A stretch of 39,320 nucleotides of DNA, from positions 1-39,320 of the forward strand of contig NW_025955326.1 of NCBI RefSeq assembly GCF_022376445.1. Direction: 5' to 3'. The notes beneath the pieces were generated by a model. It had not been told where the DNA came from, made no database searches, and saw only the letters and a list, made by a program, of their open reading frames with translations. Below, piece by piece: positions 1 through 9,086 of the stretch. The number at the start of each line of letters is the position of its first letter. The stretch's first letter is position 1. The translations under genes and the position numbers were made by a program. Source of the DNA: Fomitopsis serialis (Eukaryota; Basidiomycota; Agaricomycetes; Polyporales; Fomitopsidaceae).

Positions 1-283
1 GTGCGGTGGCGCCGCTCGCGTCGCGGTGCTGGAGCTGCGGGGGCGGACGCTTGCCGAGGGCGAGGTTCCACCAGCCGCCGACCTCGGCCTTCCACTGCAT
101 GAGGCGCCAGACGTAGAAGGCGGCGATGACGGTGGCGAGGAGGCCGAGGAGGTAGTTGAAGCGCGAGAGGGAGATGTTGGAGAAGGGCGGGGAGACGGGG
201 CGCAGGCCCTTGCGGTCGCGCTTGGGCGGGAGGTCGGTGGCAGGGTTCTTTACGGCGGACTCGCTGTGGATGCTCTTGGACAT
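1..283 (-). CDS. Partial single-pass membrane protein, C-terminus beyond the window
   Basis: The reading frame opens with ATG at 283 and stays open to the left edge, about 94 codons. It begins MSKSIHSESAVKNPATD, then has a basic stretch (PPKRDRKGLRP) and one hydrophobic segment (about residues 50-67, LLGLLATVIAAFYVW), followed by a Trp-rich stretch and a proline-rich stretch. A short basic cytosolic tail before one helix suggests a small anchored protein of an internal membrane, but I do not recognise the family. The start has a purine at -3 in a pyrimidine-rich leader. High GC3 and absence of stops support real coding. The 3' end and any introns are outside the window. Confidence 0.6.
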   Translation of the reverse strand, partial: MSKSIHSESAVKNPATDLPPKRDRKGLRPVSPPFSNISLSRFNYLLGLLATVIAAFYVWRLMQWKAEVGGWWNLALGKRPPPQLQHRDASGATA

Positions 284-1058
284 GGTGGGAGGGCTGTGTG
301 GTGGTAGGCGTGATCGCGTTAAGGAAGAAAGTCGTCACGGAGGTCGCTGTAGGGCGGGTAGGAACTGGTGGATCGGTTGGAGAGGGGGTGGTTAAGAGTG
401 GGCGGGATGGTGGAGAGGTGCCCTGGCGTTGGCAGCCCTCCGCCGCCCTGCCACCGTCATGACGAGTGTGCGGGGCAGCGTCATGACGTCACGCGTCGCG
501 ACGCGTCTCAGCGAGTACATACAGGCGCCGGGCGGACGACTTCTCCTTTCGCTACACAATCATGTTCTGACATCCTAGACCTGATATTCAACTCATTCTA
601 GATGCAAGTCTCGAGCTAGAAAGCTTGATGGAAAGCCTGGATTAGTGGTGACCGCGACTCGTCGTGCACTGTAGCACAGTATTTGGTGAGTCGTAGACCG
701 TCACTGTACTGCGAGGAAGTGTTTCACTCAGGTCCATCGACCCACTGGCAGCGCGTTCTATCTGCCCATTCGCCGCTAGTGCAACCCCAGACCACCGCGG
801 TGGAACTTAGCAGACTTGATGGTGGAAACCGTGACTCGACTTGGACACCAGTGAACTGTCAAACCTGTGGAATCAACCACTCGACTCGGGGTGGACATTC
901 CTTGGACACCTGCCCGATTCCAGAAACAGAAACTATATATTATGAAGAGACCGCCGCATTGGAAGGACGAAGTCCTCGTAATCCGCGAGCCCCGCAGCGT
1001 TCGACCACAACGCCAGCCGTCGTACAAACGATCATCTGTTTGTCTATCAATCCAAGTC
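284..1058. other. Divergent intergenic region between the partial membrane protein and the DUF6533 gene
   Basis: About 775 bases separate two divergent starts (283 on minus, 1059 on plus). The half nearest the minus gene is GC-rich and holds two palindromes and a CRE-type site (separate entry). The rest is of mixed composition and contains loosely repeated words such as ctcgactt and ttggacac (about 830-910). No convincing coding stretch was seen; the open frame through 683-1126 has no family resemblance. Confidence 0.5.
455..491. promoter_or_regulatory. Paired palindromes CGTCATGACG and a CRE/ATF site TGACGTCA
   Basis: The perfect 10-bp palindrome CGTCATGACG occurs at 455-464 and again at 479-488, and the second runs into TGACGTCA (484-491), the consensus site of CREB/ATF-type bZIP factors. 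The pair sits 170-210 bases upstream of the minus-strand start at 283, a usual promoter distance. Binding is inferred from the motif only. Confidence 0.4.
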
Positions 1059-2739
1059 ATGGCCGAGGTCGACTTGCAGCAGTTGGTGTATGTATTTCGT
1101 CTTACATTAAACCACCGGCTTACTGACGTGCCAGCCTTGAAGTGTTCTCAGAAACTCACGCTTCTGCGTCGCGGCGATGATGAGTAAGTGACTGTTGCTA
1201 CAACTACTGACGTACGAAACTGTCGGATGAGTCTCACCTACGCCGGACGCAGCGCTGTTTGTCTACGAGCGCGTCCGCAGCACGACACTGGAAGCGACGC
1301 TTGGATACTGGAAGAGATCTACGTGGCCCAATGCACTCTATGCCCTGATGAATGTCTTTACGTTCGTCTACTTGATGCTGTACGACGTCATGCTCAGGGA
1401 CGTCGGATGCAGAGTAAGTTCAAGCGTATGGCCATTTAATCTCCTCGATTGACGGGACTTTGATTTGTCTTTCTACTATATAGAGGTGACCGTTTGCAGC
1501 AAGGCAATGTCGTGTTAATCAGGCACTGAACTTCTGTTCTGGGCAGTGCACATCGTCTCGCCATCTCAGCCGCGGCCATAGGCTCTGCTCTCTTCGTCGT
1601 GTACGGAGGTGTGTACATCTGTCAAGCTCACTATTCAAAGTACTGACAAGGACGTACCCAGTCATCTCAGCGCTGCGTGTATACGCCATCACTCGCGGCA
1701 AGTATACAGTCTCATTCGCGACCTTCACATTCTTCCTCGGCGGCGTAATAGCAAAGATAGTGCGCCACGAGCCCTTTTGAACCCACACTATGTTTGCTTC
1801 AACCAGTTGACAGTTGCTTTGCGTCCACATGTATGCCATGGCAGGCCCCCTAGGCTCGGCGTGCATCGTCGTATCCGGAAAGAACATCAAGTGAGTGGAT
1901 CCATCGGGTCGTACATCCTCTGCTGACGGTTTACTACCCTAGACGTGCGATCCTTCCGCACCAAACGTCCTCGCCGTCGTATTGACCACAAAGTTTAGTC
2001 GAGGTCACGCTAAGGGTCTGCAACATGGCGGCAGAAACGTTGGTCATGTATACCACCTGGAAACACTCGTACAGCATGTGGAAGGCATCTCGATCCGACG
2101 GTAAAAACTTTCGATTGACGAGTCTGCTACTGAGGGATGGTGCGTCACGGAACTGCGTGTGTGTGCATCACTCTCACGCGCATATAGGCACTGTACATTT
2201 CAGGTATGTCATGGGGATTATAATTTCGAGTCGTAGACAGCATCTCAGACACGGATTAGTGTCCTATATGCGCTGAATGTCGCCGCGGTCGTGTTGGATG
2301 CTAAGCAGGTATTTTTTTCGATTGTCACCGCCGAATATTCAGGCACTGACATAGTGCCGATGCCTACAATATAGGTCTTCAGAGACTTCTCCCTCATCTT
2401 GTACACGTGCGTCATGCCGGTGTACCCAACACCGTCAAACACAAACGCTTACTCGCGCATCTTGCTAGGATCAACACAATACTGCTCTCGCATTTCTTCC
2501 TGAACCTCCGGTCCGCCGCGCGGGTCCCATCCGTGTCGTCGCATCCCCCGGAGCTGTCGGGCTCCATTCGTTTCGGCCGCGGTGCGGTGTTTGGAAGTAT
2601 GGGTGGCACACTTTCCTTTGTGTCCGAGGTCGAGCTCGGACAGTGCCACGATTCCGATGGCAACGAGAGCGAGTCGGAGAGCTTGGCCGGGTCGCCTGAC
2701 CATGTCGATCATCAGTCAACCGCTGCATTCACCGTGTGA
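1059..2739 (+). CDS. DUF6533-family seven-transmembrane protein, many exons
   Basis: This is an Agaricomycete-type DUF6533 membrane protein of unknown function. The start MAEVDLQQLV is followed by FCVAAMMTLFVYERV, the hallmark N-terminal helix of the family. Later exons read NALYALMNVFTFVYLMLYDV, ISALRVYAITRG, AAETLVMYTTWK, LLLRDGTVHF, SVLYALNVAAVVLDAKQVF and INTILLSHFFLNLRS, then an acidic Ser/Glu-rich tail. Coding segments: 1059-1087, 1152-1183, 1253-1413, 1486-1508, 1547-1608, 1662-1759, 1814-1890, about 1943-2139, 2188-2203 (16 nt), 2260-2308, 2375-2406 and 2469-2739. Phases agree at nearly every junction. The exception is 1890-2010, where the simplest model meets a TGA near 1980, so either a junction is missed or a frame is broken. 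A decayed paralogue is at 7563-8650 and another, split by a transposon, at 9084-17440. The family assignment is firm; function is unknown. Confidence 0.75.
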
Positions 2740-2992
2740 TGACCCTCCGAGTCATGGTTCGATGCTCCGCAGGATGAGGCGATGTCGCGCCGCAGACGGG
2801 TGAACAGGTGTGTGTATTCGCATCCCCTCTTCCGCTGCGTACGAGGACCCGGAGTATGATATTTCGCAACCCATTAAAGAGGTTTTCTGCCTTAGTGTTA
2901 CATATATTTGACGGAAACGTCAAGATCATCTTCCTCAGCCCTTGCACGTACTGATATAACAAATTAGTACATTCTTCAATTACATGGTCCAA

Positions 2993-4759
2993 TCAACCGG
3001 AAGTCGCATAGCAGACGAAGGCATTGTAGTTGTAGGTCTCCGGGTTTGCGTTGAACGTGAAGTTCGAGCCGGGATCAAGAGAGACGACGGTCTGCCCGTT
3101 CCGCGTCAACGTCGCCGACATGCCTGAGCCTGGGACGAGGTCCATGGAGAGCTTCGTCACTCCGGCGGAGACGTTGGATGTCTGCGTAGTCCCAGACGCG
3201 GTGGTGATCGCAACTGTTGCGTTGGACGTCGCAAAGACCACAGCCCAGAGTTTGTCTTCGGTCTGAGAGGACAACACCTGCGTCAAGACATCGACATGGG
3301 AAGATGTGTGTCCGCTTACTAGTTGATACGAGGTGGGCTTTCCCACAGAGTCATCCGATGCATTCGCGTTCTTGGGATGCGGGCGGGCCCACATGTAGAT
3401 CTGATCCTCGGTGACAGACGGGTAGGAGCCGTTTCTGAAAGCAGTTGCGTAGTAATTGGTCATGGCCAGCCAGCCTGTGCGGTAATGCAATTCAGCATGT
3501 ACACAGAAACCAATCCACTAGAGCAGTCGCTTACCGAGATGCGGCATGCCGTTCGTCCATGCCTGGGAGTTCGGCTGAGAGCCCTCGATCGGTCCGATGT
3601 AGTGCGACTCGCTGTAGTCGTTCCACGTGACAACCTCCACGACGTCGACCTGGTCGCGGTTCGCAATCAGCGTTTCCCACCGCGCGACGTAGGACCAGTA
3701 GTCTGCAAGGTAGATCCACTTGCAGGACCCTGTCAGCGGGCGATGACAAGACGTGGCTGCGACTCACGTTCTTGTCGTACGTCTGGGGAGAGTAATGGAC
3801 GAAGAACCATGGCGTGACGGCGGCGATGTAGGTCTTGTCGGAGCCGGAGACTGAGTTGAGACCGTTGATATACTGACTGTCTGAGGTGAAGGCGCCGACG
3901 TTTCCGGACAGAACGCTCTCCGCTGAGGAGGGGAACGTAGCGTCGTCCAGATCCCCTGCGTTGCTCCCGAGCTCAGACTGCGCAGAGGAGTACGTCAGGT
4001 CTGTGGGCCAGCCCCCGTTCCACTACCACCACATAAGTTATGTCAGACAGCTCTCGGCAGCCCAGCGAAGCGTCTAGTACTCACGTTGAAGTCGCCGTCC
4101 ATGATGTCGTTGAAGGTGGTAAAGGTGCTCGGGTCGACGAAGAACGAGGGCACAAAATGTACCGCGTTCGAGCCCGTGAGCTGGTCGATGAACTCGCTCT
4201 GCCAGCCCGCCGCGGCAGAGTTCTGCCCAAACGTACAGTCTGAGCCGGAGAAGGTCGAGACGAAGACATTGCCGTTCCACAGGAGTTGGTTAGGATGGGA
4301 CGCGTGGGCGGAGACGTTGGCGCACAGGGCCGAAGCATCGTTCGCGGTTGTGCAAGGAAAGGAGGTCATGTCGAGCGAGAGAAATAGCTTGAAGTCGAGG
4401 CCGAGATTCGCGGCTGCTTGATACCTGGTGGCAGTCGCGTCGCATCAGTAAAATGTCCGCTGAGCTGAGCTGCGCCCGGACTTCGGAACGTACGCATTCG
4501 CCACCTGAGTAGACTCCCAAGAGTTGCTCCCGACGTTGAGTGCGAACCCATCGAGACCTGAATTGTACGCCAGCTGGATGTCGGACTCCCAGTCAGTGAT
4601 ACCGTAGGGATAGGTATAGCCGACGATATGGTGGGCGACTACGAGCTTGGAGTCGGAGGCAGCACGCTCCGTCTTGTCGGTGGAGCCATGAGGATGAGCG
4701 TTAGCTACAGCAATGGCTCCGGCCACAAATAACCAGAAACGGTGGATTCTTGAGCGCAT
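2993..4759 (-). CDS. Glycoside hydrolase family 71 alpha-1,3-glucanase (mutanase), secreted
   Basis: GH71 enzymes hydrolyse alpha-1,3-glucan, a fungal cell-wall polymer, in wall remodelling, septum cleavage or attack on other fungi. Five exons (4759-4494, 4424-4085, 4022-3768, 3718-3535, 3474-2993) total 1527 nt, giving 508 aa with every phase consistent. The N-terminus MRSRIHRFWLFVAGAIAVANA is a signal peptide. Family landmarks follow in order: VAHHIVGYTYPYGITDWESDI, GLDGFALNVGSNSWE, FKLFLSLDMTSF, NGNVFVSTFSGSDCTFGQ, DFNWNGGWPTDLTY, YIAAVTPWFF, VVEVVTWNDYSESHYIGPIEG, AWTNGMPH and IYMWARPHPK. The Asp and Glu of NDYSE, three apart, match acidic residues proposed as catalytic in this family. 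The length fits one catalytic domain plus the usual C-terminal region, with no separate binding module. A degraded relative lies at 6060-7080. Confidence 0.9.
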
Positions 4760-4811
4760 GGCAGAGAGGTTAGTGGGATCGTACGACGGGTATTCCTCGA
4801 GCCGGAGGATA

Positions 4812-4820
4812 GTATTTATG
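4812..4820 (-). promoter_or_regulatory. TATA-like box of the GH71 gene
   Basis: Read on the minus strand, ATAAATACT lies about 53-60 bases upstream of the GH71 ATG at 4759. That spacing would give a leader of roughly 25-30 bases, normal for fungal secreted-enzyme genes. Motif and distance only. Confidence 0.4.
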
Positions 4821-6059
4821 TGCTCCCAGAGTCTATCCATGGCTTACCTTGGATCCATGCGCTCAATGTGCCATGTGGGGTCTACGAGCAACGATGCGTC
4901 ACGAAGGCCCTGTCTGTCAAACAAAATGGAACAACTGAGGAAAACCGGAGAGGAAGCATGCGGGTTTGACCTCACTGGCATGTGATGACTCGGAGATGTT
5001 GCTCGGGCAGCGCAGTATGCATAGTGGTATTCAATGCACTTCCAATGTGACATCTTGGTATGTGGCGAGGGCAACGCGGCAAGTGGTGCCGCCAGGCCAC
5101 CAGAACCGAGCATGCGGGCAATGCTTCGTATACTGTCGAGATGCCCGTCCGAGCGGACGCCGCATGCCAGCGGCGTTCAAGTTGGCTGATTTGAAGCAAC
5201 GCCGCAAGTGAATCGCATGCGTCGCGAACCTCCGGCCCTCGACGATAACCTACTTACAAGGGCCTGTCTCGCGGGGCTCCTGGCCGTGCTGGAGTATTGG
5301 GTAGGTTTTCGCGTACTGAACAAGACCTTGACAGGGTCATGACTTCTAGACAATGGGTAACTGCGTCACAAAGTGTTGAACTAGCTCCTGGGGATAGTAC
5401 TCACGAGTACCAATACTGCCTGCGCGACAACCTTTGCCGCTCGTCTGAACCAAGATTTCAATCAAGGCGTAGAATAAGCCAGCCGGTCGGAGGTAGGATC
5501 CAGCGGTAGGGTACATACCATGTAGAGCGGCACCACCGTAACGTAACCGTATCACCCGTTCGGATTGTTCCAATGCCGCTTTCTCAGATTCTCAGCATCG
5601 ATGAGATATTGTTTCCACACCTGGGTGCGCTAGATAACTAGGACCGACCCGTCGATCCAAAGGCAACCTAATTCAACACCGGTGAGTGGATGTCGTAGAG
5701 TGCACTCACTGTGCACATGCTGCATATTGTAGAGAGAAGGCGTTGAGTGACGTCGCCACGTGATAAACACCTTGCTACCCGATGGCTACCAGCCCTTGTG
5801 ACGCTGTCTGAATAATGATATGATATTTAGCTCAGTCGGAAAGCGATGTCCGTTGAAGGGACAATCACACAAAGCGTACTCTTGACAGCACGGACGCACC
5901 ACCCGAGCAGTATCACGGAGCTTCCACTCGTTCATTTCATACGTAGATGCAGAGTCTGCATTGTTGCTCCGGGTAGCCTGAAAGCGTTCAGCATCGTCGA
6001 CCCTCAGAATGTACGGATCACGTCACTCGGATCGAGAACCTAGCACATACCTTAGCGTG
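4821..6059. other. Intergenic stretch upstream of the GH71 gene, no gene recognised
   Basis: Open frames here are short and show no family resemblance on either strand. Part must be the GH71 promoter; the rest probably separates the gene from the relic copies that begin near 6060. I see no RNA gene, repeat array or mobile-element end. Confidence 0.4.
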
Positions 6060-7080
6060 ATTATCTTGTTTGTGTTACGCGGGTTATTGACGAACACGAA
6101 TGTGGTTGTGAGGCTCCGGGCAGAGTGTGAGATTCAAACATACAAGTCCAACCTGGGGTCAAGACTGACGCGGACGACCGCTCTATAGAAGCCGCGCCAC
6201 CACGGCAGACAAACTTGAACCGAGGTCAGCCATCAGGTCCATAGATAATCGAGCCTCGGATGATCGTGTGCCAACTTCACGTTGTCATTGCCGTCGTGTG
6301 TTCACGGTGGTCAGGGCCTACGCGCTGACGACGGACGACAAATCGCCTTCGTTCCACTGAGTTGCTACGTCAACGCGCGGCGAGAGAGTATGAGACATAG
6401 TACGTATCGACTCATCAGATGCTTGGTTTGCCCCGGCACCATGTCATTTCATACGACTGCATCATTGGGACGCGTTGAGATATGTTCCTCTGTGGTGGGT
6501 GGATACCCTCCCCCGAGACAGTTGTTCGTTCATTCAGCTTTGGAAGCAGCCCTGTGTGAACGTGTTACGTCCCGCAGGTTCAGATTCACAATCGACAAAG
6601 CAAATTGCAGCTTGCCAAAGTGCGGCATGCCACCTGTCTGACTCAGGAAGTTGGGTTGAGCACCTGTGGTAGGGCCGGTATAGCGCTGTAATCGTTCCAG
6701 GCAGTGAAGTTCTCTATAATGTCCGGTTCTCTGTGAGCGTCGTTCATGATTGTTCGTAGGATCAGTAGGCAGCCGCAAGTATCGACTTATGAATGATGAA
6801 TCATTAAGAGGACGTGTAAAGAGCTGGAAGGTCGTACTCACCTTCTCACCATACGTTTCGTGAGATTCGCCAAGTTGTGTCTTATCTGCGCCATGCCCAG
6901 TCCGGCTACATACGTACTATGCATCCACCGTAAATCCGCCGATGCTGGTCTCCAGCGTATAGTGCTTTGAGGGCAGGAAAGTGAAATGATTCAAAGCGGA
7001 GGCGGAGAAATCGAGATCCAGCGCAGAAGAAGAGGAAGTAGGTCAATCGGCCAGCCACCGTTCCTCTGTTGGGCATGAGC
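6060..7080 (-). pseudogene. Degraded GH71 alpha-1,3-glucanase relic
   Basis: Scattered minus-strand pieces match the intact GH71 gene at 2993-4759 in the correct order but in shifting frames with stops. Near 7040-7060, RNGGWPIDL matches WNGGWPTDL. Near 6690-6715, WNDYSA stands where the intact gene has WNDYSE, losing the acidic residue. Near 6610-6640, GGMPHFGK matches NGMPHLGK. Near 6195-6245, LSMDL matches LSMDLVPGSG. Near 6145-6180, VSLDP matches VSLDPGSN. The stretch between 6260 and 6600 has lost nearly all similarity. No continuous model can be drawn, so it is a pseudogene. Recognition rests on comparison by eye, and the outer boundaries are approximate. Confidence 0.6.
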
Positions 7081-7562
7081 AGCGGTCGTACAGATACTCG
7101 AATACTTATGTCTCAAATGTGTCCTAGGGCTGTGCATTACCACAGCTGCTGCAGGGTCTTGCAGAGTCTCGTAGTTTCGGACGAGATCACGCTGGCCCTC
7201 CGTGGAAAACCGACAGGCTTGCATCGTAGTAGGAGCGAGGACTTCAATGTCTTCATTGGACAACCAGATGTTTCTCGGGTAGTAAGGGCGCATGGTCTAA
7301 AGATGGTGTTGTGGTATCTCTGAGATGACTCAGACTGAGGTCGTCTCGAGAGTCGAAGGGCAGGTGGCGACGCCACTGGCGCGTTCAAGTTCGTGTCGCG
7401 ACTCACGTGATGAGTACGCGCGTCCGATTGGATGCGTCCTCCCAACGTCCTCCAGAGACTTTGAAGCGCGTTTTCAATTGATCGTGTACATGCACTACTA
7501 GTACTTACCATCCCATCCTAATATAGCTCCTTGCAATTGAAATTATTTCCTTTCTTTCCCTT
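7081..7562. other. Junction between the GH71 relic and the DUF6533 relic
   Basis: The minus strand here carries frames such as YYPRNIWLSNEDIEVLAP (about 7235-7290) that might be the 5' part of the GH71 relic or unrelated DNA. I could not align them convincingly to exon 1 or 2 of the intact gene. No direct or inverted repeat that would mark a transposition event was seen at the junction. Confidence 0.3.
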
Positions 7563-8650
7563 ATGTAGCGGTCAGGTTACAAAGCGACCAACAGACCATG
7601 ACCAGTTGAACGGCGCTCAGTGCATATCGTCTCGCCATCTCATCCGCGGCCACTGGCTCCGCCCTTCAACCGAGGACCTGCGACGGGATCCATGATGACT
7701 GCTCATCTTTTCATTACTTCTCCAGGAGGAGCTCTATGGAGAAATTTGACGTATACAGGTGCGTACCAATTTGTCAATCTCATTGTTCAAGGAACTGCCG
7801 GTGACAAGAATGCCAGTCATCTCAGCGCGGCGTGTATAAGGTAGTGCGCCACGAGTCCTGGTTACTTCACTCTGCCATTGTCTCGACCAGTTCTCAGTTG
7901 CTTTGCGTCCACCTGTATGCCACGGCAGGCCCCTTAGGCTCGGCGTGTGTCGTATCAGGCACCCCCGAAGAGAACGTCAAGTGAGTGGATCCATCGCGTC
8001 GTACATTCCCCACTGACGGTTTACTCCAGACATGCGGTCTTGACCACAACCCCCTCACCACCGTATTGACGACAGTCGTGCAGTCGAGGTCACGCTAAGG
8101 ATCCGCAACATGGTGGCAGAGACCCTGGTCGTGTTTACCACCTGGAAATACTCGTACAGCGTTTGGAAGCGAGCTCGATCCAACGGTTACAACTTCCACT
8201 TGCTGAATCTGCTGCTGAGAGATGGTGCGTCGCGGCAATGCGTATGAGCGGATCGCTCTCTCACGCGCAGAGGCACTGTACACTTCAAGTCAATCATGGG
8301 AATTCGAGATTTTCGAGTCGTAGACAGCATCTCATAAATGGGACTACTTAGTGTCTTACACGAGTTGAATGTCACCGCGGCCGTGTTGGACGCTGAAGAG
8401 GTATGTCGTGCTGGTCCCCGCCGGGAATCCAGGCACTGATACCTAAAACGTAGGTCTTCAGAGAATTTTCCCTCATCCTATACATGTGCGTCGTGGTGCA
8501 CCCGACATCTTCAAGTACGACGGCATGCTCTCGCATTTCTCCCTGAGCCTCCGGTCTCCGTCACGCTGGTCCCGTGCGTGCCATCTCATCTCCCAGAGCT
8601 GTATGATCCTACTCGTTTCAGCCGCAGTGCTGGACTCGGGCTGCGACGGT
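7563..8650 (+). pseudogene. Truncated, decayed duplicate of the DUF6533 gene
   Basis: This block is co-linear with about 1485-2590 of the intact DUF6533 gene at the nucleotide level, introns included. Compare the exon start catcgtctcgccatctca (7625 and 1551), the intron donor with gtgagtggatccatcg (7981 and 1891), and the exon encoding TLVVFTTWKYSYSVWK against TLVMYTTWKHSYSMWK. The copy lacks the first exons, so it has no start codon. It also lacks about 75 bases after gtgtata near 7839, the part encoding the helix after RVYA. Resemblance fades after about 8625. It is a dead, 5'-truncated segmental copy. Intron retention excludes a retrocopy. Confidence 0.75.
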
Positions 8651-8664
8651 TCTGCAATTTTATT

Positions 8665-8701
8665 GCCGAGATAGCTCAGTTGGGAGAGCAGTAGACTGAA
8701 G
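8665..8701 (+). tRNA. 5' half of a tRNA-Phe (GAA) gene, truncated after position 37
   Basis: The 37 bases beginning GCCGAGATAGCTCAGTTGGG reproduce tRNA-Phe positions 1-37: acceptor 5' strand, complete D arm (A box TAGCTCAGTTGG), anticodon 5' stem GTAGA, then CTGAAG with anticodon GAA. The sequence then changes to tttgcatcgagg, and no 3' anticodon strand, T arm (GGTTCGA) or acceptor 3' strand is found in the next 300 bases. The break falls exactly where nuclear tRNA introns sit (37/38). It is therefore a half gene, probably non-functional, directly beside the end of the DUF6533 relic. Confidence 0.7.
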
Positions 8702-8897
8702 TTTGCATCGAGGGCCAGAATGTCGTGGCGGGGACGACGACGGGCGTGGACGCGAGGGTGGCGCGAGGGCGACGGGGGTGGCTGGAAGGCCGACTTGCGC
8801 GGAGTGGGCGGCGGGAGATGAGAGTAGGCGTGGCGGGCAAGACGGCGGCGGGGTGGCGGCGGGGGGTTAGAACGCCCACCAGCGACGCGCACGGAAC
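8702..8897. other. Short G-rich spacer after the tRNA-Phe half
   Basis: The plus strand is strongly G-rich (gcgagggtggcgcgaggg and similar), unlike the roughly balanced flanks. Both strands are open over part of it because of composition; the minus frame reads as a proline/arginine-rich shadow. No feature can be named. Confidence 0.3.
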
Positions 8898-9086
8898 ATG
8901 GTCAATACTGATCAAGATTCAGCGTCCTGGATAAATCAATACAACGACAGTCCTGCCAATGACATCTCAACCAACAAGTAAGTTATGCTGCACCGCTCGG
9001 TAGTGCTCGGCACATCTACCTACTCCACGAGATCTACCATAATTGCAGCAACCCGAGCAGGAGCCACGGCCGCACCCTCGTCCTCA
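8898..9086 (+). CDS. Possible orphan 5' gene fragment (two short exons)
   Basis: An ATG at 8898 opens the frame MVNTDQDSASWINQYN, continuing DSPANDISTN to a good donor (gtaagt at 8978). The matching acceptor (ttgcag, ending 9048) continues the frame as NPSRSHGRTLVLN. The amino-acid composition looks natural and the splice sites are strong. The frame then runs into the antisense of the DUF6533 gene 3' end, so the body of any gene is missing. It may be a truncated gene brought in with the tRNA half, or chance. Function unknown. Confidence 0.2.

Noticed and set aside
1484..1503. GC-AG intron in the first DUF6533 gene after 1503
   Set aside because: A model with exon 1486-1508 and ordinary GT donor keeps all phases, so the GC donor is not needed.
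2412..2728. Overlapping minus-strand open frames opposite the DUF6533 C-terminus
   Set aside because: They are shadows of the plus-strand exon, which carries the family's conserved end; no independent motif.
8473..8915. Proline-rich minus-strand frame across the tRNA half and G-rich tract
   Set aside because: It reads antisense through a tRNA half and a DUF6533 relic, so it is not a gene; proline comes from the G-rich opposite strand.
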